The notes below the pieces were generated by a model, which had not been told where the DNA came from, ran no database searches, and was given only the letters and a program-made list of their open reading frames with translations. Both the position numbers and the translations under genes were made by a program. This document shows, one piece after another, positions 45,890-56,475 of a DNA stretch of 64,000 nucleotides (within the stretch, counting starts at the first letter, position 1; every line of letters starts with the position of its first letter). The stretch comes from Leptodactylus fallax (taxonomy: Eukaryota > Chordata > Amphibia > Anura > Leptodactylidae): positions 12,664,001 to 12,728,000 of the forward strand of contig CAMRHE010000012.1 of the NCBI GenBank assembly GCA_947044405.1, read 5' to 3'.

Positions 45890-46474
45890 TTAAGACTAAG
45901 GCCCCACGTAGCGGGCTGCAGCAAAAAAAGCGCTGCAGGAAAAACTGCAGCGGTAACGTGTTTTTTCCCCGCAGCGCTTTTCACAGAAGGTCCGCAGAGG
46001 TTTCCCCTGTGGACTTTGTTTTCAATACACCTATATGGAAACCGCCAGTGTTTCTGTAGGTATAACTGACATGCTGCAATTTCCAAAACCGCAACGGTTT
46101 TGGAAATCTCAATGTGTCTGCTGCACGTATTTTTCCGCAGCGTGTGGATGGGATTTGCTAGAATATTGCGTTTTTTTTTTTCAGTGGGTTTTCGCCACAT
46201 GGAGCCCCCAACCCTACTTTGCAGTATAATATGCACAGCGGATAATCTGCGATTTCCAAAACAGTCGGTGTTTTGGAAATCGCAGCATGTCAATTATACC
46301 TACAGAAATGCGGGCGGTTTCCCTATAGATATAATTGAAGCAGAAAGTCTGCAGAGGAAACCTCTGCGAATTTTCTGTGCAAAGTGCTGCTGGAAGAACC
46401 GCGATGCATCGCCGCCGCGGTTTTTCCCGCAGCTCTTTTTTGCTGCGGTACGCCACGTGGGGCCTTAGCCTTAA
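45890..46474. mobile_element. TTAA-type MITE, GGCTAAGGCCCC family
   Basis: TTAA at 45,890-45,893 and 46,471-46,474 bounds ends TTAAGACTAAGGCCCCACGT and, inward from the right, TTAAGGCTAAGGCCCCACGT. The interior is internally repetitive, with several copies of a TATACCTAYAG..GGTTTCC-like block and its complement. Related copies lie at 25,098, 58,069 and 61,681. It is nested within the hAT-like element at 45,232-47,801. Confidence 0.8.
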
Positions 46475-46867
46475 GGCGTTTTCCAGCTTATTTTTATTGA
46501 TGATCTATCCTCAGAATAAAATATCAATAAGAGATAAGTGATTCCCCACTGATCAGCAGTATGAAGGGGCTATGGCGCCTGTTTATATCATACACTGTCT
46601 GTTTATAGTGACCGTGTAATGTCATTCCAGTCTTGTCACATAGATGTGTATAGGACGAGGCTGTAGTTACATTACATGGCCGCTATGAGATGAATGACAC
46701 TGTGTAAACAGAGAAGGGGGTCACGGCGCTTACACAGGTACCACGGGTCATTCAAACAGTTGTTCCTTGGGGGTCCCGGGTATTGGACCCCCCAAAATTT
46801 TTTTTTCCCTTTTTTTTCCTTTTTAATTAGGAAACACCTGGGGCATTATTAATAAGGGGCAAATTAT

Positions 46868-47368
46868 TTAAAGAGGACCTTTCACGTCCTCATGTATATG
46901 CGGTTTTACATACCGCTAGAAAGCCGACAGCACACTGAATTCAGCACACTGCCGGCTTTCCCGTTATATGCCCCAGGGTTGGAGATATCGGGGGTCTAAA
47001 TTTCACCGTTCACTGTCAGAAGGGCATTCCTGACTGTCTAGCTGCTCTGTGAAGAACGCCCTCCCTGACTGTGCTCATCCATAGACTTGTACTAGGGGGG
47101 CGTTCCTCACAGCTCAGCGTCATCACTGGGCTGAGTACACCCCAGTACAATTCTATGGACGGGTACTGTAAGGGAGGGCGTTCCTCACAGCGGAACTAGA
47201 CAGTCAGGAACTCCCTTCTGACAGTGAACGTTGAAATTTAGACCACCGATATCTCCAGCCCCGGGGCATATAACGGGAAAGCCGGCAGTGTCTTGAATTC
47301 AGCGCACTGTCGGCTTTCTAGCGGTATGTAAAACCACATATACATGAGGACGTGAAAGGTCCTCTTAA
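46868..47368. mobile_element. Large foldback MITE, 501 bp
   Basis: TTAA at 46,868-46,871 and 47,365-47,368 bounds two arms of about 240 bp that are nearly complete reverse complements. Examples are GAGGACCTTTCACGTCCTCA with TGAGGACGTGAAAGGTCCTC, and CGGCTTTCCCGTTATATGCC with GGCATATAACGGGAAAGCCG. The centre lies near 47,118. Non-coding; presumably T2/Kolobok-type by target site. Confidence 0.88.
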
Positions 47369-47801
47369 AGGGGTGCAAAGGGAAGTTATTAGTTTAAAGA
47401 TGCACTTGGGGGTATTATTCATTATGGGGGGTTATATTATATATTTTAGAATTGGGGTAGCAGCAGGATGGGGGCTTTGTGTAGGTGAGGACAATGTGGG
47501 TCAGGTGCCTGGAAAAGTGAGGAGCCAAAGATGTCTGTGTTGCAAACTTTACAGAGACTGGAAGAAGTGGTCATGGCCGTCCAGATGAAAGAGATGCGGA
47601 ATGTGAACGATTAGTCAGAGACGTCACCGGTAAGTCACTAGATGCTACTGCCCTGTATTCACCTAAATCATCTGCAGAGCCCGCTATATACCACTATATG
47701 CTCACCGTATTGTGATAGTATCGGTATACAAACATGTCCAAGTAGGGGGCCCACTTGGACATGTTCGCCCCCCCTGTGCTAAACCCCTAGCTACGCCTCT
47801 G

Positions 47802-48260
47802 TCTGGTCCTGATGCTCCTCCTCCTCCTAGTCAGTCATTGCGTCAGCAATCGATCACCGAAGCGATTTCGAAGAGACAACAGTATGCGTGCACTCATCCA
47901 ACGGTGCAGAAGCTGAACGTGCTCTTGTCCAAGTTGCTGGTGCTGCAGTCCCTCACTTTCCAAGTGGTGGACTCTACACCTTTCAGAGAACTGATGGCTT
48001 GTGCCAAGCCGAAGTAGAGAGTCCCAAGCCGTCATTTCTTTGCCAAAAGGGCAGTACCAGCTCTGCACAAATATGTAGAACAGAAGGTGGGCCAGTCCTT
48101 GAGCCTGTCAGTGTCTGCCAAAGTGCATGGCAGCGCCGACGTGTGGAGCTGTAACTACGGTGAAGGACAATATATGTTGTATACGGCCCACTGAGTGAAT
48201 GTGGTTCCTGCCCAGACACACAAGCAACTTGGCCAGGTGACGACGCTTCCGTCTCAACAT
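47802..48260 (+). pseudogene. hAT transposase, central part after the insertion
   Basis: Resuming after the insertion, the sequence encodes KRQQYACTHPTVQKLNVLLS, then LTFQVVDSTPFRELMACAKP and a TAG at about 48,015 where related hAT proteins read through. The same frame then gives RVPSRHFFAKRAVPALHKYV and VHGSADVWSCNYGEGQYMLY, with another stop near 48,190. These are the conserved blocks upstream of the RNase-H-like core. Broken by at least two stops. Confidence 0.78.
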
Positions 48261-48264
48261 TCTC

Positions 48265-49590
48265 ATGCAGTTGGTCCTGCAACAATGTCCGCCTCATCCT
48301 CCACTGTGTCCTCAGCCTCCACTGCAGGGACAATTCACAGTGCTCCTCCAGCATACCACATGTGCAGGGCAAGGCAGTGTGATGCTGTTCTACACCTCGT
48401 TTGCCTGGGCGAACGGAGTCACACAGGGGAGGAACTGCTCAGTGTCCTCAATCAAGAAATCGAATCCTGACTTTCTCAAAATCGGAACCATGGTGACCGA
48501 CAATGGGAAGAACATGGTGTCGGCGCTGCGTCAAGGAGGGCTGAGCCATACGCCCTGCATGGTGCACGTGTTCAATCTGGTTGTCAAGCGTTTCCTTAAG
48601 TCTTCCATCCATCTGCAAGACATCGTAAAAATGGCCAGGAAACTTTGCATGCACTTCAGCCACTTGTACACCGCCAAGCACACCCTCTTTGAGCTGCAGT
48701 GGCAGAACTGTGTCCCCCAACATAGGCAGATATGCGACGTTTCCACCCGTTGGAATTCCACCCTCCATATGTTGGACCGGCTGTACGAACAGAGAAAGGC
48801 CATAAATGATTTCTTGATGATCCAAGCGGACAGAAGTACTCCCCTATGTAACTTCAATGTTAGCCAGGGGCAGCTCATGTGTGACACCTGCCGTTTGATC
48901 GTGCCCTTTGAGGATGCCACTTTATTTGCCAGTCGCCAGGACTATGGGATGAACAACGTCATTCCACTGATTCATATTCTGGAAAAGATGCTGGTAAATC
49001 TGGCTGGTCAGGGGACTGGAGACATGGAGCCTACATCTCACGGCCACATGAGCCCTGTGGGGGCTGAACTGGAGGAGGAGGAGGACATTGGAGCACAAGC
49101 AATGTGTAGCGAAATGGGTGGTTTTTCTACACAGGTGACAGGACAGGAGGAGCAGCTGGAAGAGCAAGAGGGGGATGAGGAAGACGAGGCAGATGACCCA
49201 GACACACCGTGGCAGTATGCAGTGGAGATGGATGCAGGGAGTCCCTCCGAGTCACTTGCGCAAATGGCCCGATGCATGCTCACTTGCTTGCGTAGTGACA
49301 GCCAAATTGTAACCATTTGGCAGAGGGTTGACTACTGGCTCTCCACCATGTTAGACCCTCGCTACCGGTCAAAAATGGGGGCCTTTTTTACACCCGCTGA
49401 GAAGGAGGACAAACTGAACTACTATAGAGATATCCTATGTAGTCAGTTGGCCGCTGCCTATCTGCACCATTGTTCATCCTCTCACAGGTCTGACCGGGGG
49501 GTCCCTGGGCGCTCACCTTGCACTGCCATGGCTGCTGTTGGAGTGCGGGGGCTGGCAGGAGCAGTATTAGTTCCATCAGCTGCAGCCTGA
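48265..49590 (+). pseudogene. hAT transposase, RNase-H-like catalytic part
   Basis: A frame of 441 codons, convincing from about residue 45. It contains TMVTDNGKNMVSAL, an RNase-H-like strand with a catalytic Asp, then CMVHVFNLVVKRFL. VSTRWNSTLHMLDRL has the conserved Trp of hAT transposases, followed by LLxxR-type helices. An acidic insertion (about residues 270-315, EEEEDIGAQ to EEDEADDPD) follows, then the LDPRYRSKMGAFF block. It lacks the C-terminal dimerisation domain in frame, which resumes in another frame after about 49,560. Its first about 40 residues are out-of-frame noise. Confidence 0.85.
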
Positions 49591-49972
49591 GCCTAGAGTC
49601 ACTGATGAACAGCTTTCTGCACCCACATAGTGAAGAAACTACTCACCAGCAGCTAGACATAGAGTATAACCTGAACCAGCAGGTGGTGCCATACTTGGAG
49701 TGCACCCTGCCACCCGTCATCGAAGATCCGCTGGACTACTGGGCAGCCAAACTTAATTTGTGGCCACAACTGGCCGAGTTTGCCCTGGAAAAGCTGTCCT
49801 GCCCAGCCAGTAGTGTGGCATAAGAGCGGGTGTTTAGTGTGGCGGGGGCCATAGTTAACCCAAGGAGAACTCACCTGTCCACCCAAAATGTGGAGAGACT
49901 GACCTTTGTCAAGATGAATCAGGTGTGGATCAGTCAGGATTTCCACCCACCAATGCCTGATGCATCAGATTA
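49560..49972 (+). pseudogene. hAT transposase C-terminal dimerisation domain, frameshifted
   Basis: In another frame, PLDYWAAKLNLWPQLAEFAL then LSCPASSVA is the start of the hAT dimerisation (hATC) domain. A TAA follows at about 49,821-49,823 where a Ser codon is usual. The same frame goes on with ERVFSVAGAIVNPRRTHLS and ERLTFVKMNQVW, ending near 49,972. One frameshift and one stop separate it from the catalytic part. Confidence 0.85.
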
Positions 49973-50127
49973 AATCATCCATGCTGCCTCACCCAAATAG
50001 TAGTTGGCTGCCTGCCTCAGCTACTATTCTGATGCTGTCACCTGCCTGATGCCACACATCTGATGCCAAGTGTTCCTTTTTACAGCCACCATTGTCAGCG
50101 GGTACTGTTTGTGCCACCCACCTCCCC

Positions 50128-50340
50128 ACTCTGTCACCGGGTCACTCTATGGCCTCCTCATGCTGCTGCCACCTGCACATTATGTCATCTTGCTACTCTG
50201 TGACCTACTCATGCTGCTGCTACCTCCACATTATGTCACCTTGCCACTCTTTGGTCTCCTCATGCTGCTGCTACCTCCACATTATGTCACCTTGCCACTC
50301 TGTGGCCTCCTCATGCTGCTGCTATCTCAACACTATGTTA
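50128..50340. repeat. Tandem repeat, 51-bp unit, about four copies
   Basis: ATTATGTCA recurs at 50,179, 50,230 and 50,281, giving a 51-bp period. The unit contains CTCATGCTGCTGCTACCTCC then ACATTATGTCACCTTGCCAC. It lies downstream of the hAT transposase, probably in its 3' region. Open frames here are period artefacts. Confidence 0.85.
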
Positions 50341-51170
50341 CTACTCATGCTGTTCTCACCCTTGCCACTCCATGACTGGCCCACTATTTTGCCTTTTTGG
50401 CCTAGTTGACATCATCATTTATTTGACCCTTCTTCTGATCTGTCAGTAGGAAGAAATAATGACACTCAAAGGATCCTGTCTGTGTAGCAGCTGTAAGGCC
50501 TGTATGGTCCCCATCAGAATTGGCTTATGATTTGGTAGCCAAAAGCAGGAGTGGGTACAAAACACAGAAGACATGCAAATATTCCATTCACATGTAATCT
50601 CTGTTTTGGATCCACTCCTATTTTTTTTGGCATCAGCAATACTGATGGATTACTGACCAAATCCTGACCAAGTGAAGGCGGATGCTCAACAGAGGATCCT
50701 TTTTTTGGGGGGTTATTGTTCTGACGGATCAGAGGAAGGGCAAAATAATCAGTGACATCAACACAAACTTACTGCTGACACCCTTTCCACTCTGTCAGGG
50801 GGGCTCTACTTGTATAAGCGTTTAATAGAACAGGTTCTATAGACATATATGTGGAATCAGCAGACAACGGTGTAAAAGGAGTGCGCTCTTTCACTCTACA
50901 GTAGGATCTTGGGCATCTGCACGGTTCTTTATACCTGGCACTAACATCGACCTGTAAGGCTGAGTTCACACTTGAGTTAGTTGGTCAGTTTTGGCCGCGT
51001 AACTGGCCAAATAAGTGAAGTGTGTAGTGGTTCTAAGAGTGACGCCTGTCATGTGGGTGTCATACTGACTCGCAGTATTGTTTCACAACCACAGCAGACT
51101 CCCTATGTGTGTTACTGCACGGCACAGTGTTCTACACCACTATACAGGCTCTCTGCAGCCAGGAAATAGC
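50341..51170. other. Non-coding right part of the candidate hAT element
   Basis: No gene is seen. GGCTGAGTTCACACTTGAGTT near 50,959 resembles a TTCACAC-type MITE end. Confidence 0.4.
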
Positions 51171-51275
51171 AGTTTTTTTTAACGAGATTCGCCGCAAATT
51201 AATTTCGGATCTAATCAGTTTGGAAAATTCGGCGAAGCGTTTGAATCGAATTTTTGAAACATTCGCTCATCTCTA

Positions 51276-54200
51276 TACATAAGCATGTAAGCAGAATTTC
51301 ATGTATACATAAATACATAAAAATAAAAATTGCACGTGCTAACATTTATATATCACATTTATACCTCTGCAGATACACACTATAAACCAAGTTCACACTG
51401 ATATGTGATTATAGGTGAACATACTCACCAATGTAAAGTGCACAAAGGTACCATATGGTTATACTGAGACCACTCACATACCAGAGGGAAGTATAGATAA
51501 ATCATAATAGATGTATCACATTAAATGCATAGTATAGCTATCAGATCAAATCGCGACCCCCACCATGAGCCCCAACGTGCCCTTCGCCCCTTTGCTTCCT
51601 CAGGGGGATAGGGGTGCCCAAACTTATATAGTACATACCCAGGTGCTAATAATCATCCCCAGTGGTGTCACTGAAGTCGCTGTGTGCCTGTCTGCGATCA
51701 AATGCCGCGAGAGGCACACAGATACATGGCCATGCTACAGTTCAGCCTCATTCATCTGAGTGTAAGGTTGTGAAGCAATACATCTGCAGTAACTAACTTT
51801 GGTCAGTTGGTGGCAGTTAAGTAATAAACTGCCCATAAGTATACATATTAATGCATGAAAATGTAAATATTGTTCCAGGTTGCAAAGTCTGATTATAGGT
51901 AATTAATGGGATATTTTGGACTCCTACAAGCCTGGCAGTGTGCTGGGATTGCAGTTTTGATGCCTCCCACTGGAGACAGGGAACTGCATCATCACCCAGC
52001 AGGAAACAGGAAGGTAATTCTTTTGTGAAGAAGGGTCTTTACTGAAGAGCCTGAGTTGTGCTGTGCTGGGCTGCTGGAGAAGGCTATGTGCTGGATGGAG
52101 GCCTGAGCTAAGCTGATTGCAGGAGAAGTCTTGGTGCTGGCAGAGGACTGAGTCTGGGGACACAATGACCATGGTGCTGGCAGATGACTGAGTAAGGACC
52201 CCCCTGAAGCTCAGAAGGTAAAGAGACTACATGAAAAAAAGGCCTCAAGGACTTGTAAGTATGGCTTGGCCGCACCTATGTAGACCACGTGGTTATATAA
52301 GGGATAATATAATAATATAATATATTATGCTAACACCTTATCATTGGAGAAATTGGCCTGTCTTTTAAGTGGAGAGCTGGAGCAAGGCCTATAACTGTAC
52401 TTTAAGGGGAAGACAGTGGCCTGTGGATTACAAGTTGGATTACAAATAGTATTGCGCAATACTTAGGGTACACCCCAACGAGGGACCGATCCAGGAAAAC
52501 CGCATTTTTAAAGGACTTGTATCCATCACCTGTTTAAGTAACTGTGGGAAATAGGGTTATAGTGTTCCATATTACTTTGTATTTCTTCTCTGTGTATGCC
52601 TTGTTGCATATTTTCCCAGGTCTCTCTTCATTGCTTTACTCAGTAAACATTTTCCTGGGAATTAAAACACTGTGTATGTCTGTGTGGCATTGTGTACCTG
52701 CAGAACCTGTGGGCCCAGCCCTTGGCCCTCTTTCATGAGCTCCAGCATGATCATGTAATTAATGGATGTGATGTTATTTCCTGAGAAGATGAAGTAGATC
52801 TAAGCATCATCGTCCTGGATATCCCCTTTAACCTGGAGAAGTCACATGAACCAGAGTATCTGCTATATTGAGCAACTGACAAAGAAGAAAGTACAGAGAT
52901 TAACTGCTTTAATCTCTAGTCATACCACTGAACTGTTCAGTTAATCTGGCCACTAGACTGACTAGACCGGTGCTGCAAATTGTTACTATTGCCTGATTCT
53001 ATGATCGTTCCCATTGACACTAATGTAAACAACATGATGGAGGCTATTTTCCGTCATGTTTGTTTACTTTTGTAACATAAGAGAAAGTCGTGCATGCAGG
53101 GGAATAGACACAGAATCAGTTTGTGTCCGTGATCTGCAACAGTTTAATGTCCGTTGCTGTCATCCTATGATGGATGACAGCTACGGACATTAAAACGGTA
53201 GTGTGAACCCAGCCTAACTGTCTACATACTGACATTAATAAAACAGTTATATGCAAGCCATTGTTTTTACACTGTTACAGTTAGTCTGCCATCTCTCCAG
53301 TAAAAAAGGAGTTAATTGCCAATCATCAGATCAGTCTATTTGTCGCCCATTCACCTGCACTGTACTGTACATCACTTTACAATCACACTGATCACATTTC
53401 TTTTAAGATGTACTATATTCAATACTGCTTTTTAAGCCTTTCATATATGAACATGTTATACATCACCATATGAACTAACAGAGCATGGTAAAAATTATGT
53501 CATTACTTAGGTTTTTTTTACTAATACCTCTGGGATAAGTCATCATTATCATATTGTTGAACTAATTGAATCAAAGCACTTAGGAATTTCAGTAGAACAT
53601 TGCGTCGCTGGCAAAATAATTATGTATTATGAGTTCATTTTTCATTCTTGATTTGACACAATTAAAAGTTTCAAGTTAAATGTCAGACTTGAAGTCAAGT
53701 TCACCAACATAAGATATACATGGGGGAACATACTGCTTCTGCTACACAGCAAATGTATCTTTTATAACACCAGATGGGAAATATTTCACTGGCTTTCTGG
53801 GAATAGTTTTATATATAATATTTCAGATTTCTGATTGCAGAGAAGAATGTTAATTTTCCAATTATGCTCATTAATATGGACAATTCCACAGTGTGAGGTT
53901 AAACTCTGCTGCAAAAACATTTCTTATTTCCCAATGCACATGTATCAAGAGTCTATCTTGGCAAGTTGCAAAACATCAGATCTAGAAATATCCCAGATCT
54001 TTCTAATTTTTTTTTCAGTTGTAGGAGAGGCTGTACAATAGATTTCTCTCATAAACGTCCACATCAATGCTGATGAACTTCCATGCTGATACATTTCTTA
54101 ATATACAAATATCTTTACACCAATATATCTGCTTCAAAGCATAACATCTCCTTATAGTCATAGAATTAACTGATCATATTCTGTCACCAATAGAGGGAAT

Positions 54201-54350
54201 TTAGATGGTTAGTATACTATTAATCAGTGATTCCCAACTTTGCTACGCTGGGAAAATTGAAAAATAAGGGCAAACCCTTATGTAATTTCTGCCACGAAGA
54301 AGCTTGGTATACATATAAGATGTTAAAAGACCCCTTCTATAAATGTTGAA
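51276..54350. other. Long non-coding stretch, possible LTR remnant
   Basis: No gene is seen. About 51,940-52,740 has GC-rich, purine-rich sequence with GTGGTTATATAAGGGATA near 52,290 and ACTCAGTAAACATTTTCC near 52,640, which could be a decayed LTR; no TSD was found. AGTGTGAACCCAGCCTAA near 53,200-53,217 is a TTCACAC-type MITE right end without an obvious mate. Confidence 0.35.
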
Positions 54351-54450
54351 TGTGTCTGGGGAAGGAGATTGACTCTCCGAAACATATTGCACTTACATTT
54401 TTTATTAAATCTTTTTAATCATTACCTGGCCATACCCCAGAAACCTGCTT
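54340..54450 (+). repeat. Second hammerhead-like core
   Basis: CTGGGGA (54,356-54,362) is followed by a five-base-pair hairpin, GGAGA (54,364-54,368) with TCTCC (54,374-54,378), then GAAAC (54,379-54,383). Compared with the hammerhead consensus CUGAUGA, two bases in the first core are changed. It is similar in layout to the motif at 963-990. Confidence 0.35.
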
Positions 54451-54820
54451 TTACCTAATTGCAACCTTTTCCCTACTTCACCTTGAGCAGTCCAGCAGTC
54501 TGTTTCATCTCAGATGCTAAAGCTTGCATCAGAGCCATACTGGACTTTTGTACAACCTAATCTGGTGACATATATTTATTAGAGTGTTCCTTCTTTACCT
54601 TAAGGATTATACGCTAGGGAGGGCACTTGTGCTCTTCTCTTCTAAAAATGTTACAATTAGTTTTTTTAGCTATGTTCAAATACTAAGGTACAATATGTAT
54701 GATAGTGTGAACTAGTGAACTAGTGTTATTTGGTAGAAATAGTATTTATTGTGTTATGCCTAGCTACCACAGGTGGTGGTGGTGAATGAGCTATTGTTGT
54801 TGTATATGTACATTGCTGAT

Positions 54821-54826
<6 letters not shown>

Positions 54827-54856
<30 letters not shown>
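54827..54856. repeat. (AT)15 microsatellite
   Basis: Thirty bases of uninterrupted AT dinucleotide. Confidence 0.95.
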
Positions 54857-54858
<2 letters not shown>

Positions 54859-55497
54859 TATATCTTACATACGGTATATATAGCACAGTTTACATGCAAT
54901 TTCATAGAGATTTATTCATATACTGTAGTTGTGTGTTATTGCATGTTGTTACATGCTGCAGGACATTTGGTCACATGACCAGTGACATAACAAGATGCTT
55001 AAAGAGAACCTTAAAGGGGCTATAATTTTTGAATGGGTTGACAGATTTTAAAAAGAAATACACCAAATTGTACAGGGGAACAGCGAGAATCAAATTATGT
55101 ATTTTATTTAGCATTTTGCACTTGGTGACAGATTTAAGTGCAAACCTTAGACTAAGGTCCCTTCCTGACAAGGGGCTCATAATAACAGTGGACATCAGCT
55201 GCTGATTAGTTGTACAGCTGGCTGATGTTTAATGTAGGAGCCTGAAAACCAGCTAATTCCTATAGTCCCAGTCCCTCCTGAGCTTATCCAGTGGAGAGAG
55301 GCAGGACAGGGCTTTACAGGACATTGTTACTCCATTTCTTGCTTCTTTTTTTTTTTTTTTTAAATAAAGCAGCCAGATGCAGTGTCTAAATGGGATGTCT
55401 AGGGATCACCAATGGAATTGATCCTAGGGGCCCACCCTACTACTACTATCACACCAGTTTCCTGGCCCCATTAGATTTGTCATCATTGGTATAAGGT
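54857..55497. other. Non-coding stretch
   Basis: TTAAAGGGGCTATAATTTTT at 55,011 looks like a T2-type left end without a matching right end. No gene is seen. Confidence 0.45.
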
Positions 55498-55920
55498 ATA
55501 AACCCTTTCCTGGCCACCACACATGGTATAATACCCCCCGTTGAGCTCCTGCCTACAGTGCCTCCTTTCAACCAGAGTGTTCTCTGTCCAGGATTAATTT
55601 TTTTTATAGCCAAAAAACTATATAAATTTAGTATCCCTGGAATCGTACTGAAACAGGTGACATGTCATGCCGTAAAAAAACCCGTAAGAAAGTCACACAA
55701 ATTTATTTTTTCTCCAATTCCACCCCATTCTGAATTATTTCCAGCTTCCCAGTACATTGTACAGAATAATAAATTGTACCATTATGAAGAACAATTTGTT
55801 CCGCAAACATTAAGTCCTCATATAGCACTGTGAACGGAAAAATAAAAAAGTTATGGGGTTTGAAAGGCTATGAGTCAAAAACAAAAATTGAAAAATGCCT
55901 CCAGCGGGAAGGGGGTTACA
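55498..55920. repeat. Possible degraded element with ACCC(C)TTCC ends
   Basis: TAAACCCTTTCCTGGCCA on the left is roughly mirrored by GCGGGAAGGGGGTTACA on the right. Inside is AAAAAGTTATGGGGTTTGAA. A repeat of this shape is plausible but no TSD was found. Confidence 0.4.
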
Positions 55921-56473
55921 AGTCAGAGAGTGGTAGAGTGGGAAACCTGCAGCTTCCTGCTCTACCAGTAGTAGAACCTGGTTAGGGCAACACTTCTACC
56001 TGATTCTGCGATTAAAAAAGCGGTGGTGGTCCTTTAGGCACGGGGCCCCTTGAGGATTCATCGGTACCCCGATTGGCCTAGTCCACAACTGGCCAGATGT
56101 AGTCTGCAACACAACACAATAGAGAATTATAAAATGTACTACAAACTGTATTTTGTATCATTGAAGCTATGACCACACATAGTGAAAAAGCTGCTGAATA
56201 TCATGTTTGGACATTCAGCAGCATTTTCCGCTACAAAATTACTGCAGCAAAAAACATCTGAAATTGGGTGATTTTTGTCTGCCCTTTGCACTATTACGTT
56301 CTATTTATTACTGTCTTGACTCTGCCACCCCTTCCTGTTGCTGGGTAGTAATGTGGATTTCTACAATATTATCGGCGAAGTTGCATTTAATGCAATTGAT
56401 CTTACATAGAATGTGAGAGACTGTGTGACATGGAGGACAGTATCCCTCAGTCTCCTGTGTGTATAACAGCATC
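55921..56473. other. Non-coding stretch, no gene seen
   Basis: Nothing recognisable is seen before the Tc1/mariner copy. Confidence 0.5.
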
Positions 56474-56475
56474 TA

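Larger units (their letters stand above)
45224..47809. mobile_element. hAT-like non-autonomous element with exact 8-bp TSD
   Basis: TCTGGTCC lies at 45,224-45,231 and 47,802-47,809. The element proper is 45,232-47,801 (2,570 bp). The ends are CAGAGGCGTAGCTAG on both sides in inverted orientation, a perfect 15-bp TIR, next to long G or C runs. There is no transposase. It inserted into the hAT transposase gene. The interior contains two nested TTAA elements and segments homologous to the interior of 25,512-27,829 (46,571-46,765 with 26,760-26,935; 47,398-47,600 with 27,060-27,260). Confidence 0.93.
43763..51275 (+). mobile_element. Candidate autonomous hAT element, interrupted
   Basis: TAGAGATGAGC at 43,763 matches the inward reading of the right end near 51,275 (TAGAGATGAGCGAATG), and the segment contains a BED-hAT transposase gene. 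Without the 2.57-kb insertion it would be about 4.9 kb, a normal size. The flanks (GTATTAGC left; TACATAAG or ACATAAGC right) do not form a clean 8-bp duplication, so the boundaries are uncertain. The ends resemble those of the non-autonomous element at 29,702-32,934. Confidence 0.45.

Noticed and set aside
45874..46468. Overlapping frames of 60-140 codons on both strands
   Set aside because: They lie within a MITE made of inverted and direct repeats and have no homology to a protein I recognise.
44220..49972. Domesticated host ZBED-type gene
   Set aside because: The BED and hATC domains would fit, but there are several frameshifts and stops plus an inserted element, so it is a dead transposon gene.
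43755..51284. A clean 8-bp TSD for the BED-hAT element
   Set aside because: GTATTAGC and ACATAAGC share only five of eight bases. I keep the element as a candidate but do not claim its ends.
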